A stretch of DNA of 64,000 nt from Bordetella genomosp. 4 (lineage in GTDB: Bacteria; Pseudomonadota; Gammaproteobacteria; Burkholderiales; Burkholderiaceae_B). This document shows positions 16,966 through 24,964 of the stretch, piece after piece (position 1 is the first letter of the stretch; each line of letters starts with the position of its first letter). A program made the translations under genes and the position numbers. Below the pieces are notes generated by a model. That model was given only the letters and a program-made list of their open reading frames with translations. It made no database searches and was not told where the DNA came from. The stretch spans positions 1-64,000 of the forward strand of contig NZ_NEVQ01000022.1 in NCBI RefSeq assembly GCF_002261185.1. Reading direction: 5' to 3'.

Positions 16966-18137
16966 GCGATTTACAACAACTACGCGGCGCCGTGGCTGTC
17001 GCGGGCGTGGGCCACGCTGGCCTGGGCCGCGCCGATGGCTATACCGAGATGGAAATCCTGGTGCAAGCAGCCCAACGCGCCGTCGCCGATGCGGGTCTGA
17101 CGATGCGCGACATTGATGGCATCTGCACTGCCAGTGTCGCCGCCACGATGTGGGCCATGCCCGTCATTGAACATCTGGGTATTCGGCCGACCTTCATCGA
17201 CAGCACCATGTTAGGCGGATCGAGTTTCGTCGCTCATCTGATGCCGGCCCTGCAAGCGCTCGCCTCAGGGCAGTGCAACGCCGTACTGGTTTGCTATGGC
17301 AGCACACAACGCACTTCTACGTTGAGCCGGGCGGAGATTGGCCGAGTGCGCAAGAACTTCGATCCGCAACCCTACGAAACGCCCTACGATCCGCTCAGCC
17401 CATTGAGCTCGTATGCCTTGGCCGCCGCCCGGCACATGCATCAATACGGCACGACGCGCGAACAACTGGCGCATGTTGCCCTGGCGGCGAATCAATGGGC
17501 TCAACGCAACCCCGAAGCACAACTGCGCGAGCCCACGACACTGGACGAGATCCTGTCATCGCGCATGGTCTCTGACCCGCTGACCGTACGCGATTGCTGC
17601 CTGGTCACCGATGGCGCGGGCGCCTATGTGCTGGTCCGTGCCGACCGTGCTCGCGATCTACCGAAGAAGCCCGTGTACGTGCTGGGCAATGCGACGGCTG
17701 TGTGGAACCGCCAGATCTCGTCCATGGAAGACCTGACCGTGACGGCCGCACAGCAATCCGGTCAACGCGCATTTGCAATGGCCGGTCTGCGCCCCGCTGA
17801 CATCGACGTCGTGGAGCTTTATGACGCGTTCACCATCAACACCATCTTGTTCCTGGAGGACCTGGGGTTCTGCGCCAAAGGCGAAGGCGGCGCCTACGTC
17901 GAAAACGGCGCAATCGCCCCTGGCGGACGGCTGCCCGTCAACACCAATGGCGGCGGACTGTGCTGCGTGCATCCCGGCATGTATGGCGTATTCATCATGA
18001 TCGAAGCCGTACGCCAGCTGCGTGGCGAAGGCGGCGCGCGCCAGGTCGAGGGAGCGCAACTCGCGCTCGTACACGGCAATGGAGGCACGTTGTCCAGCCA
18101 GTCCACGGCGATCCTCGGCACTGCAGACACGTTGTAG
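16962..18137 (+). CDS. Thiolase-superfamily protein lacking the nucleophilic Cys (possible retro-aldolase)
   Basis: SCP-x/thiolase-like protein, 391 aa. Where thiolases have the acylated Cys, this protein reads MLGGSSFVAH with Phe at about 89. Later blocks are VVELYDAFTINTILFLEDLG (Tyr287) and NTNGGGLCCVHPGMYGVF (Tyr341). A Cys-less member paired with DUF35 is the pattern of Ltp2-type steroid side-chain aldolases, where tyrosines have been implicated, so I favour C-C cleavage of a 3-hydroxyacyl-CoA by retro-aldol chemistry over thiolysis. The alternative is a BbsB-like thiolase with an unusual site. Overlaps the DUF35 gene by 4 bp. Confidence 0.8.
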   Translation: MSDLQQLRGAVAVAGVGHAGLGRADGYTEMEILVQAAQRAVADAGLTMRDIDGICTASVAATMWAMPVIEHLGIRPTFIDSTMLGGSSFVAHLMPALQALASGQCNAVLVCYGSTQRTSTLSRAEIGRVRKNFDPQPYETPYDPLSPLSSYALAAARHMHQYGTTREQLAHVALAANQWAQRNPEAQLREPTTLDEILSSRMVSDPLTVRDCCLVTDGAGAYVLVRADRARDLPKKPVYVLGNATAVWNRQISSMEDLTVTAAQQSGQRAFAMAGLRPADIDVVELYDAFTINTILFLEDLGFCAKGEGGAYVENGAIAPGGRLPVNTNGGGLCCVHPGMYGVFIMIEAVRQLRGEGGARQVEGAQLALVHGNGGTLSSQSTAILGTADTL

Positions 18138-18147
18138 ACCCCTCATA

Positions 18148-18181
18148 CACGGTGAGGCCGCATTGTCGCGACCTCACCGTG
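18148..18181 (+). other. Hairpin between the thiolase-like and ligase genes
   Basis: CACGGTGAGG pairs with CCTCACCGTG (10 bp, 14-nt loop), followed by CGTTGCTTT. It begins 10 bp after the thiolase-like stop. The T-content after the stem is low, so it may be a leaky terminator or a processing signal that lowers expression of the ligase and downstream genes. Confidence 0.45.
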
Positions 18182-18239
18182 CGTTGCTTTGCACGCATCC
18201 CGATTCGCCGTTGTTTTTCTTTTCAAATCTCTCGAAGTC

Positions 18240-19769
18240 ATGAGTTCAACGTCTCCGTTCACACGCATTCATCAGCTCTTGCAACACCAGGCGGTGCAAC
18301 AGCCCGACGCAGTCTTCTTGTATGAAGAGGCCGGCACCACGTTGAGCTATGGCCAGATGTGGCAACGCGTAGAGCAAGCCAGCCAATGGCTGGTCGCGCA
18401 AGGCGTGAGACGTGGAGATCGCGTCGCAGTGGTCGGGGAAAATTGCGCGCAGATGATTCAGGCCTTGTTTGCCTGCAGTGTGGTGGGAGCCTGGCCTGTC
18501 GGGCTCAATGCGCGCCTGAGCCAACGTGAAGTCGACGTGATTCTGAGCCATGCTCAGCCAATGTTGACGCTATATACCAGCCATATTTCGACCGCCGCGG
18601 CCGCCCATGCGCGAGCTGCCGGTGCCCAGGAGCTGGATGCCAAGGTCTGGGGCGATGGCAACCAATGGACTCGCGCCAGCAACGCCCCGGATGCAGAAAC
18701 GGGCGCACTGGTAGACCAGGTCGCCACCGTGATCTATACGTCAGGCACGACCGGAGCACCCAAAGGCGTCATGGTGCCGCATAAAGGCCTGTTGCACTTC
18801 GCCCGCATATCGGCCACATCTAGACGCCTCGGTCCGAGCGACATCGGCTACGCCGCATTACCGATGTCCCATATTTTCGGCATTGCCACGGTATTGATGG
18901 CCACGGTCCAGGCGGGCGCGAGCCTGGTATTACGCAGCAAATACGATCCACAAGATGTGTTGCACGCTTTGTCGTCTCCGGGTCTGAGCGTCTTGCAAGG
19001 TGTACCGACCATGTTCACGCGATTACTGGCCGTGGCATCCAAACAGCCTGTATGCGCGCCTCGTTTGCGCTACGTCTATACCGGCGGTGCGGCGTTGGAC
19101 CCCACGCTCAAGCGCGACACTGAACGATATTTTGGACAACCCATGCATCATGGTTACGGCATCACCGAGTATGCCGGCTCATTGTTCATCACCGACATCG
19201 ACGCCCCCCGCAATGACTGTGCGACGGGCTATGCGGTCGAGGGTGTGGAGCTGAGATTGGGTTCTCCAGATGCTGAGCCTCCTGTCCCAGGACAGCGCGG
19301 CGATATTCTCGTACGCGGCCCAGGCGTCATGCTGGGCTATTACCGCGATCCCGTACAAACTGCCAAGGCGTTGCTGCCCGGCGGCTGGCTCAACACCGGC
19401 GACATCGGCTTGATCGACGAGAGCGGCGCACTTTTTATTGCCGGACGCACCAAAGACCTGATCATTCGTTCGGGCTTCAACGTGTATCCCGCGGAAGTCG
19501 AGGCCGTGATCAATGCTTTTCCTGGCGTTCGATTGTCAGCGGTGGTGGGACGCCTCGAAGCCGATCAAAACGAACAGGTCGTGGCCTTTATCGAGGCGCA
19601 CCCGGGAACGGCAATTGATCTCGACGCACTGAACGCACATTTGCATACCGAACTTGCGCCCTATAAACGGCCGGCTCACCTCATCCCCATCGATACCTTG
19701 CCCACAACTGTGAGCGGAAAGATTCTAAAGCAGCCATTGCGGGAACAACTGGCTGCGCAAACCACCTGA
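18240..19769 (+). CDS. Acyl-CoA synthetase (AMP-binding, ANL family)
   Basis: Activates a carboxylic acid with ATP and CoA via an acyl-adenylate. 509 aa. The P-loop-like motif IYTSGTTGAPKGVMVPHKG is near 164-182, the A5 region YGITEYAG follows, then GWLNTGDIGLIDESGALFIAGRTKDLIIRSGFNVYPAEVE, and the catalytic Lys lies in TTVSGKILKQPLRE near the end. I use ATG 18240 (MSSTSPFTRIHQLL); the longer frame from 18189 adds 17 unconserved residues. It lies downstream of the aldolase-like pair and upstream of a Bug receptor, so its substrate may be the acid this operon imports. Confidence 0.9.
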   Translation: MSSTSPFTRIHQLLQHQAVQQPDAVFLYEEAGTTLSYGQMWQRVEQASQWLVAQGVRRGDRVAVVGENCAQMIQALFACSVVGAWPVGLNARLSQREVDVILSHAQPMLTLYTSHISTAAAAHARAAGAQELDAKVWGDGNQWTRASNAPDAETGALVDQVATVIYTSGTTGAPKGVMVPHKGLLHFARISATSRRLGPSDIGYAALPMSHIFGIATVLMATVQAGASLVLRSKYDPQDVLHALSSPGLSVLQGVPTMFTRLLAVASKQPVCAPRLRYVYTGGAALDPTLKRDTERYFGQPMHHGYGITEYAGSLFITDIDAPRNDCATGYAVEGVELRLGSPDAEPPVPGQRGDILVRGPGVMLGYYRDPVQTAKALLPGGWLNTGDIGLIDESGALFIAGRTKDLIIRSGFNVYPAEVEAVINAFPGVRLSAVVGRLEADQNEQVVAFIEAHPGTAIDLDALNAHLHTELAPYKRPAHLIPIDTLPTTVSGKILKQPLREQLAAQTT

Positions 19770-19806
19770 AAAACCCGCACAAAACAATACATCAAGGAGA
19801 CAAATC

Positions 19807-20781
19807 ATGCCGATCAAATCCCTCTTGCAGGCCAGCGTATTGGCGCTATCGCTATGCGCCGCCACCTCTGCCGTCCACGCAGCGGCCTATCCAGACCGGC
19901 CGCTGCGCCTGTTGGTCGGCTACGCACCCGGCGGGCCCGTCGATACCACCGCACGCGTTTTCGCGAAGTATCTGGGCGACAAGCTGGGACAAACCGTGGT
20001 GGTGGAAAACCGCGCAGGCGCGAGTGGAATGATTGCATCGGACGCAACCGCCAAGGCTTCGCCCGACGGCTATTTGTTGAGCTTCGCCGCGAGCCCGACG
20101 TTGACCATCTCACCGCTGGTGCAAAAAAGCGATCTGTTCGATCCCCGCAAAGACTTCACACCCATCGGCATGGTGGTGGATTACACCAATGTATTGCTGA
20201 TTGGTCCGCAAATCCCCGCTAAAACGGTTCGCGAGCTCGTTGATTATGCCAAGGCGAATCCGACTGCCGTAAGCTTTGGCTCCGCCGGCGTAGGCGCATC
20301 TAACCATTTGTCAGCCGAACTGCTAAAACAGCAGGCCGACGCCCCGATGCTGCACGTGCCCTATCGCGGCAACTCGCCCGCGATGATGGATGTGGTGAGC
20401 GGCAAGATCACCTTTATGTTCGACATCACCAGCACGGCTATTCCCTTTGTCAAAAGCGGCAAGGCTCGAGCCCTGGCAGTGACCTCGCGTGAGCGTAACC
20501 CCGAACTGCCCGACGTGCCGACCATGATCGAAGCCGGCTTGCCCGACTACGAGGTGGTTGGCTGGTATGCCCTGATGGCCCCGCCCAAACTGCCTGATGC
20601 TATCAAGACAAGGCTGACGCAAGCGCTGAAAGAGGTTTCACAAGACGCGTCGTTCCGAAAAGCCATGACAGAGGGCGGCTATACCGTCGACGACGGAGAC
20701 AGCCAAGCGGTACAGGCTCGTATCGAGCGCGAATATGCGCTGTGGGCCGACGTCATCAAGACCGCCAACATTCAAAAATAA
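19807..20781 (+). CDS. Bug/TctC-family periplasmic solute receptor
   Basis: Periplasmic carboxylate-binding protein, 324 aa. Signal peptide MPIKSLLQASVLALSLCAATSAVHAA with cleavage near 25, then the Bug signature YPDRPLRLLVGYAPGGPVDTTARVFA and later MLHVPYRGNSPAMMDVVSGKITFMF. A strong ribosome site (AAGGAGA) precedes ATG. Bug receptors bind small di- and tricarboxylates or aromatic acids and feed TctAB-type transporters or sensing pathways. No tctA or tctB lies in the window, so this copy must share a transporter encoded elsewhere. Third or later gene of the DUF35 operon. Confidence 0.93.
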   Translation: MPIKSLLQASVLALSLCAATSAVHAAAYPDRPLRLLVGYAPGGPVDTTARVFAKYLGDKLGQTVVVENRAGASGMIASDATAKASPDGYLLSFAASPTLTISPLVQKSDLFDPRKDFTPIGMVVDYTNVLLIGPQIPAKTVRELVDYAKANPTAVSFGSAGVGASNHLSAELLKQQADAPMLHVPYRGNSPAMMDVVSGKITFMFDITSTAIPFVKSGKARALAVTSRERNPELPDVPTMIEAGLPDYEVVGWYALMAPPKLPDAIKTRLTQALKEVSQDASFRKAMTEGGYTVDDGDSQAVQARIEREYALWADVIKTANIQK

Positions 20782-20807
20782 CCGATCCTGATTGGAGCCA
20801 TCCCTTT

Positions 20808-21776
20808 ATGTCCGCCCTGCAATCATTGCGAGCCACGACCCGTCTGCCTGTTCTATGCGCCCCCATGTTTCTGGTGTCCGGGCCCGATCTGGTCATTGCA
20901 CAATGCACGGCAGGCGTCATCGGCACGTTTCCGTCGCTCAACGCCAGACCCCAGGAAGCCCTGACGGATTGGCTCACACGGATTGAGAAAGGATTGGCGT
21001 TGTATCGCGAAGCGCATCCCGATGCCGTGATCGCGCCCTATGGCGTCAATCTGATCGTGCACCCTACGAACGCGCGCTGGCAGGCGGATCTGCAAACATG
21101 CGTGGCGCACCGCGTACCGTTGATCATCACGTCTCTACATGCGCCCGATGCAGTGGTGCAAGCGGTGCATCCGTACGGGGGCCTGGTTTTTCATGATGTG
21201 ACGACGGTTCGTCACGCACGGCGCGCGCTGGATGCCGGCGTGGACGGCTTGATTCTCGTGGCGGCAGGTGCGGGTGGGCATGCAGGCACGCTCAACCCCA
21301 TCGCGCTGGTCAACGAAATCCGGTCGTTTTACGACGGGCCTTTGGTGCTGTCCGGGTGCATCAGCCACGGGAAGGATGTGCTGGCTGCGCAGGCATTGGG
21401 ATGTGATCTAGCGTATATGGGCACACGCTTTATTGCGACCAATGAATCGCTGGCGCCAGACCGCTATCGAGAAATGGTGTTGCAGGCGACGATTGATGAT
21501 GTGTTGTATACGCCGTTTTTTTCTGGTGTGCCGGCGAACTATCTGATCCCCAGTATTTCAGCTGCGGGGCTGGATGCGGAACAGCTCAATAGCAAGGACA
21601 GTAACGCGGTCAATATGGAAAAGACGACACGGCCGAAGGCGTGGAAGGATGTCTGGAGCGCGGGCCAAGGCGTGGGAGCGGTGCAAGAGATCTTGCCTAC
21701 CCATGCATTGGTAGAGCAATTGGCCCATGAATATGCCGAGGCACGCAGGGCGTTGTTGGAAACGGCGGGGCGTTAA
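20808..21776 (+). CDS. Nitronate monooxygenase-like FMN enzyme
   Basis: TIM-barrel flavoprotein of the NMO / FabK-like family, 322 aa. LPVLCAPMFLVSGPDLVIAQC begins the barrel; GGLVFHDVTTVRHARRALDAGVDGLIL and VAAGAGGHAGTLNPIALVNEI supply the FMN phosphate-binding site, and the end has GCDLAYMGTRFIATNES. I choose ATG 20808, preceded by TTGGAG, because the longer frame from 20742 overlaps the Bug gene. In catabolic operons such proteins can act as nitronate oxidases or as flavin reductases on unsaturated acyl substrates; which applies here is unknown. Last gene of the plus-strand operon. Confidence 0.88.
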   Translation: MSALQSLRATTRLPVLCAPMFLVSGPDLVIAQCTAGVIGTFPSLNARPQEALTDWLTRIEKGLALYREAHPDAVIAPYGVNLIVHPTNARWQADLQTCVAHRVPLIITSLHAPDAVVQAVHPYGGLVFHDVTTVRHARRALDAGVDGLILVAAGAGGHAGTLNPIALVNEIRSFYDGPLVLSGCISHGKDVLAAQALGCDLAYMGTRFIATNESLAPDRYREMVLQATIDDVLYTPFFSGVPANYLIPSISAAGLDAEQLNSKDSNAVNMEKTTRPKAWKDVWSAGQGVGAVQEILPTHALVEQLAHEYAEARRALLETAGR

Positions 21777-21853
21777 CGGCATTTGCAGGGATAGAGATAC
21801 AGCGGAGTTGTTTCTTTGCGGGTTTTGTCAGACGTCTAGGTGTGGGCGACGTG

Positions 21854-22224
21854 GGCGTGCTTATTGGACGTCGAGCCGAGGCAATCGGGCCGTGCGGGCT
21901 TCGCAAAGCCGGTCCGGCGCGCGGGCGCCGGACATCGTGTTCGCTCGCTTCGTCCGGCCCCTTCGGGCCTCCCTTCAGCCTCCGCTCCACTCGGCTTTGA
22001 GGCGCCCGCACGGCCCGATTGCCTCGGCTCGACTCGCAGTAATTCAAGCTCATCACATCGCTGGCACGATTTTCTTGCTTGGCGTTTTTTTGTGACCGTG
22101 TTTGGCAAAGAGGAAGATCTTGCGGTGCTGCTACTCGCGCGTGCCCTGCACACGCGCGAATAGCGATCAGTCCGGGCATGCGGCGGGGTGGCGTGTTGCC
22201 AGTTTGGAAGATCTGCTTGGCTGG
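21854..22224 (-). repeat. Long-hairpin element A2 (inverted copy of A1)
   Basis: Minus-strand copy of A1, about nine bases in ten identical by eye over 370 bp. Main stem 21870-21899 with 22004-22033, the same 30 bp as A1. The 5-prime hairpin is 22130-22164; its one mismatch is a U-G pair on the minus strand and an A-C on the plus. Most differences from A1 fall in the tip between the second stem and the last hairpin. Lies beyond the monooxygenase stop. Region 21777-22790 holds only A2, A3 and about 170 bp of plain sequence between them (22225-22394). Confidence 0.78.
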
Positions 22225-22394
22225 AGTTGACGCCTGCGACGATGATGCATGGAGCGTACGGTGATGCGCAGAACGCGTGATGACATGCAGAACGTAGACG
22301 CGTCCTGCGTGCGAAGATGCATTGTCCCTGTCTGGACGTCTCGAAACCGTCGTTCGAAATATTCCTGCTTGTCCAAGAGAAACCGTAGCTCGAG

Positions 22395-22750
22395 AGATCT
22401 TCCGCTCATCTCCGATGCCAAACCCTTCGCATGCCAATCCCGAACGCTATTCATGGTCGCGCCCGTAGGCGGCCATGAATAGCGGCCCTGCAAGATCTTC
22501 ATCCTTGCAAACGCCAGTGCCTACGAAGCCTACGTAGACCAGCCGTGCCAGCGATGAGGGAATCAGAGATGCTGCGAGTCGAGGCGGGGCAGTGACCGTG
22601 TTGGCGCGCCTCGGAGTCGCGCGAGCGGAAGTCGTAGGTAGGCCCGAAGGGGCCGGACGAGACGAGCGATGCGGCAGTCGGACGCGAAGGCGGCCGACCG
22701 ACTCCGTGAAGCGCCAACACGGTCACTGCCCCGCCTCGACGTCCAATAGC
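22395..22750 (+). repeat. Long-hairpin element A3 (diverged copy with covarying stems)
   Basis: Same order of parts as A1: AGATCTTCC, a 15-bp hairpin 22446-22483 (starts GCTATTC, ends GAATAGC, one U-G pair), GCAAGATCTT, GTGCCAGCGATG, CTGCGA, a perfect 30-bp stem (22578-22607 with 22711-22740), GTCCAATA. The main stem differs from that of A1 at 12 of 30 positions, and all 12 are matched by changes in the other arm. The 7-bp second stem also changes in concert (AAAGCCG/CGGCTTT becomes GGAGTCG/CGACTCC). The GGCCC-GAAG-GGGCC hairpin is unchanged. Confidence 0.78.
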
Positions 22751-22790
22751 ACTCACGTCCCCGTCCTACCACGATGCCGATCCAGCAAAA

Positions 22791-23774
22791 TCACTCGATC
22801 TTGATACCCGCATCCTTGATGACCTTGCTCCATTTGGCAAGCTCAGCCTGGATAAACGCCCCAAACTCCTCCGGCGTACCCGGCTTAGGCTCCGCCCCAG
22901 CAGCCAGCATGCTTTTAACGGTCTCAGGATTGCTCAACACCGTCTGCATATCCCCGTTCACGCGTTTGACAATATCGGCAGGCGTACCTGCGGGCGCCAG
23001 CATGCCGCTCCAGGAATAGGCCTCGTAGCCGGGCACACCCGACGAAGCGATGGTGGGGATGCCTGGGAACAACGCAGAAGGCTCGGGATTGCCTACGCCC
23101 AGGGCACGAATTTTCCCGCCCGATAAATGCGGCATGGCGGATGGACCATCGGCGAACATGACTTGGACTTGCCCCCCAAGCAGATCCTGCATCGCAGGCG
23201 CGCTGCCACGATAAGGCACATGCTGCATGCGCGTGCCCGTCATGCTGTTAAAGAGTTCGCCCGCCAGATGAGTGCCCCCGCCCGTGCCAGAGGACCCGAA
23301 TGACAATTTGCCCGGATGCTGTTTGGCATATTCGATGAGCTCTTTGACACTCTTGACTGGCAGAGAATGGTGCACCACCAGCACAATCGGAAATACCGCC
23401 CCCATCCCTACCGGCACAAAATCCGCAGTAATGTCGTAGCTCAGGTTGCCGCGCAGACTAGGCAATACGGTATGGTGGATCGAAGCAAAGAAATAATGAT
23501 AGCCATCCGCAGGCGCCTTGGCTGCCGCTTGCGCGCCGACGATGCCGCCCGCACCAGCCTTGTTGTCCACGACCGTTGGCTTCTTCCATATCTCGCCCAG
23601 AGGGGTCGCGATGAAACGAGCCGTCGTATCCACCGGCCCACCAGCAGGGAACGGCACAATGAAATTGACAGGATGATCAGGCCACGAGGCAGCGCGAACA
23701 GAGAACGGCAAAGTCGCGGCAGCGCAGGCTGCCCCCAGCCCCGCCAGCAGGCGGCGGCGTTGCGGATCGTGCAT
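22791..23774 (-). CDS. Bug/TctC-family periplasmic solute receptor
   Basis: 327 aa. The N-terminus MHDPQRRRLLAGLGAACAAATLPFSVRAA has Arg residues before the hydrophobic core and could be read by Tat or Sec; cleavage is expected after VRAA. Bug motif VNFIVPFPAGGPVDTTARFIA, then MQHVPYRGSAPAMQDLLGGQVQVMFAD. ATG 23774 is preceded by GGAGA at good spacing; an upstream ATG at 23807 lacks such a site. It points the same way as the LysR gene 140 bp upstream. No membrane subunits accompany it. Confidence 0.92.
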   Translation of the reverse strand: MHDPQRRRLLAGLGAACAAATLPFSVRAASWPDHPVNFIVPFPAGGPVDTTARFIATPLGEIWKKPTVVDNKAGAGGIVGAQAAAKAPADGYHYFFASIHHTVLPSLRGNLSYDITADFVPVGMGAVFPIVLVVHHSLPVKSVKELIEYAKQHPGKLSFGSSGTGGGTHLAGELFNSMTGTRMQHVPYRGSAPAMQDLLGGQVQVMFADGPSAMPHLSGGKIRALGVGNPEPSALFPGIPTIASSGVPGYEAYSWSGMLAPAGTPADIVKRVNGDMQTVLSNPETVKSMLAAGAEPKPGTPEEFGAFIQAELAKWSKVIKDAGIKIE

Positions 23775-23913
23775 GAGTATGTCTCCGGTTTTTGTCTGTG
23801 CGCACAAGCGCTGTGCCTTGCGCAGTGCTCGTATTATTTGCGCACCGGTGCCGGCTTGCCGATTCTTTTTTGCCGAAGCCCCTGTTCAGCCGCGGCAACT
23901 ATCCTGTCAGGCG

Positions 23914-24813
23914 TCAGGCATGGCGCGCTGCTGCCCGCACATGCTCGATGAAGTCCTCCACAAAACGCGGCAAGTCGCGGCCACGCTGGCGGCACAATAG
24001 ACGGTCGCGCTGCGCCCAGGCGTCCTTCAGTCGTAGGACATGCAATGCCTGGGGCCGGCTATAGCGCGCCGCGCAAGCCCTCGGCACTACGGCAATCCCC
24101 GCACCCGCCTCGACCATGCGGCACACGGCCTCGAAACTGCCCACGTGTACGCGTTGGCACAACCGTTTACCCAACCCGAGCGCGATGTCCTCCAAAAAGG
24201 TCTGAATCGCACTGTTGGGATGAATGCCCACAAACTGATAGGCATCGATCACATCGACAAAGTTGGCGGATTCCAGCTGCGCCAGGGGATGCTTCAAAGA
24301 CGTCACGACGGCCAGCTCATCACGGAACAGGGGCATCACGTCCAGCCCATCGACATCGATATTGCCCGCCACGATTCCCAGGTCCGCCGTTCCGGCGCGA
24401 ATGGCCAACACGATATCGCCGGAGATTTTTTCTTCCAGCTCAATATCCACATCCGGGTTTTCCGCCAGAAAAGTCGACATGGCATCGGCCAGAAACGAAT
24501 TCGTCGCCGTCGTGTTGGCCAGCAATCGTAACCGTCCCTTGATACCGCTGGAATACGGCTGTAGATCGGCATTCAGGCATTCCAGCTGACGGAATACCGC
24601 GTGGGCGTGCTTGAGCAGGACTTCGCCCGCCGGCGTCAGGGCCACCCCTGTCGCCTGGCGCACCAGCAAACGCGCCTTGAACGCTTCCTCCATGTTCTTG
24701 ATGCGCGCACTGGCCGCGGGCAGCGACAGAAAGGTGCGCTCGGCCGCACGGGTCAAATTCAGGGTTTCACCTACGTTCACGAATAAACGCAGATCGGTCA
24801 GGTCGTGTCTCAT
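23914..24813 (-). CDS. LysR-family transcriptional regulator
   Basis: 299 aa: winged helix-turn-helix at about 5-65 (LTRAAERTFLSLPAASARIKNMEEAF), LTPAGEVLLKHA, then a periplasmic-binding-like effector domain from about 90. Divergent from the SDR-led operon with 151 bp between starts, the classic LysR arrangement, so it probably controls that operon and itself in response to the imported acid or its CoA ester. It may also control the Bug gene just downstream of it. The effector is not predictable. Confidence 0.92.
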   Translation of the reverse strand: MRHDLTDLRLFVNVGETLNLTRAAERTFLSLPAASARIKNMEEAFKARLLVRQATGVALTPAGEVLLKHAHAVFRQLECLNADLQPYSSGIKGRLRLLANTTATNSFLADAMSTFLAENPDVDIELEEKISGDIVLAIRAGTADLGIVAGNIDVDGLDVMPLFRDELAVVTSLKHPLAQLESANFVDVIDAYQFVGIHPNSAIQTFLEDIALGLGKRLCQRVHVGSFEAVCRMVEAGAGIAVVPRACAARYSRPQALHVLRLKDAWAQRDRLLCRQRGRDLPRFVEDFIEHVRAAARHA

Positions 24814-24860
24814 GTTCCGCCAAGCAAAAGGGGGGTGTCTTTAATTTTGAATTCCGCTGG

Positions 24861-24893
24861 CCCGACTTGAAATCTACCATGCACAGAGTCGGG
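24861..24893. promoter_or_regulatory. Inverted repeat in the lysR-SDR divergent region
   Basis: CCCGACT and AGTCGGG flank a 19-bp centre, midway between the divergent starts at 24813 and 24965. It could be part of the binding site of the LysR protein, although it does not have the usual T-N11-A look. Position is the main support. Confidence 0.3.
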
Positions 24894-24964
24894 TGTGCCA
24901 AACAGGCGTGCGATTCGCGTGCATCTGTCCAGCGTAGCGGCCCCAGCCCAAAGGAGAATGGATT

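Noticed and set aside
1-22224. A1 and A2 as ends of a composite transposon
   Set aside because: The interval begins with core genes (purM, hda, pcnB, folK), no transposase is present, and A3 beside A2 shows these are members of a dispersed element family.
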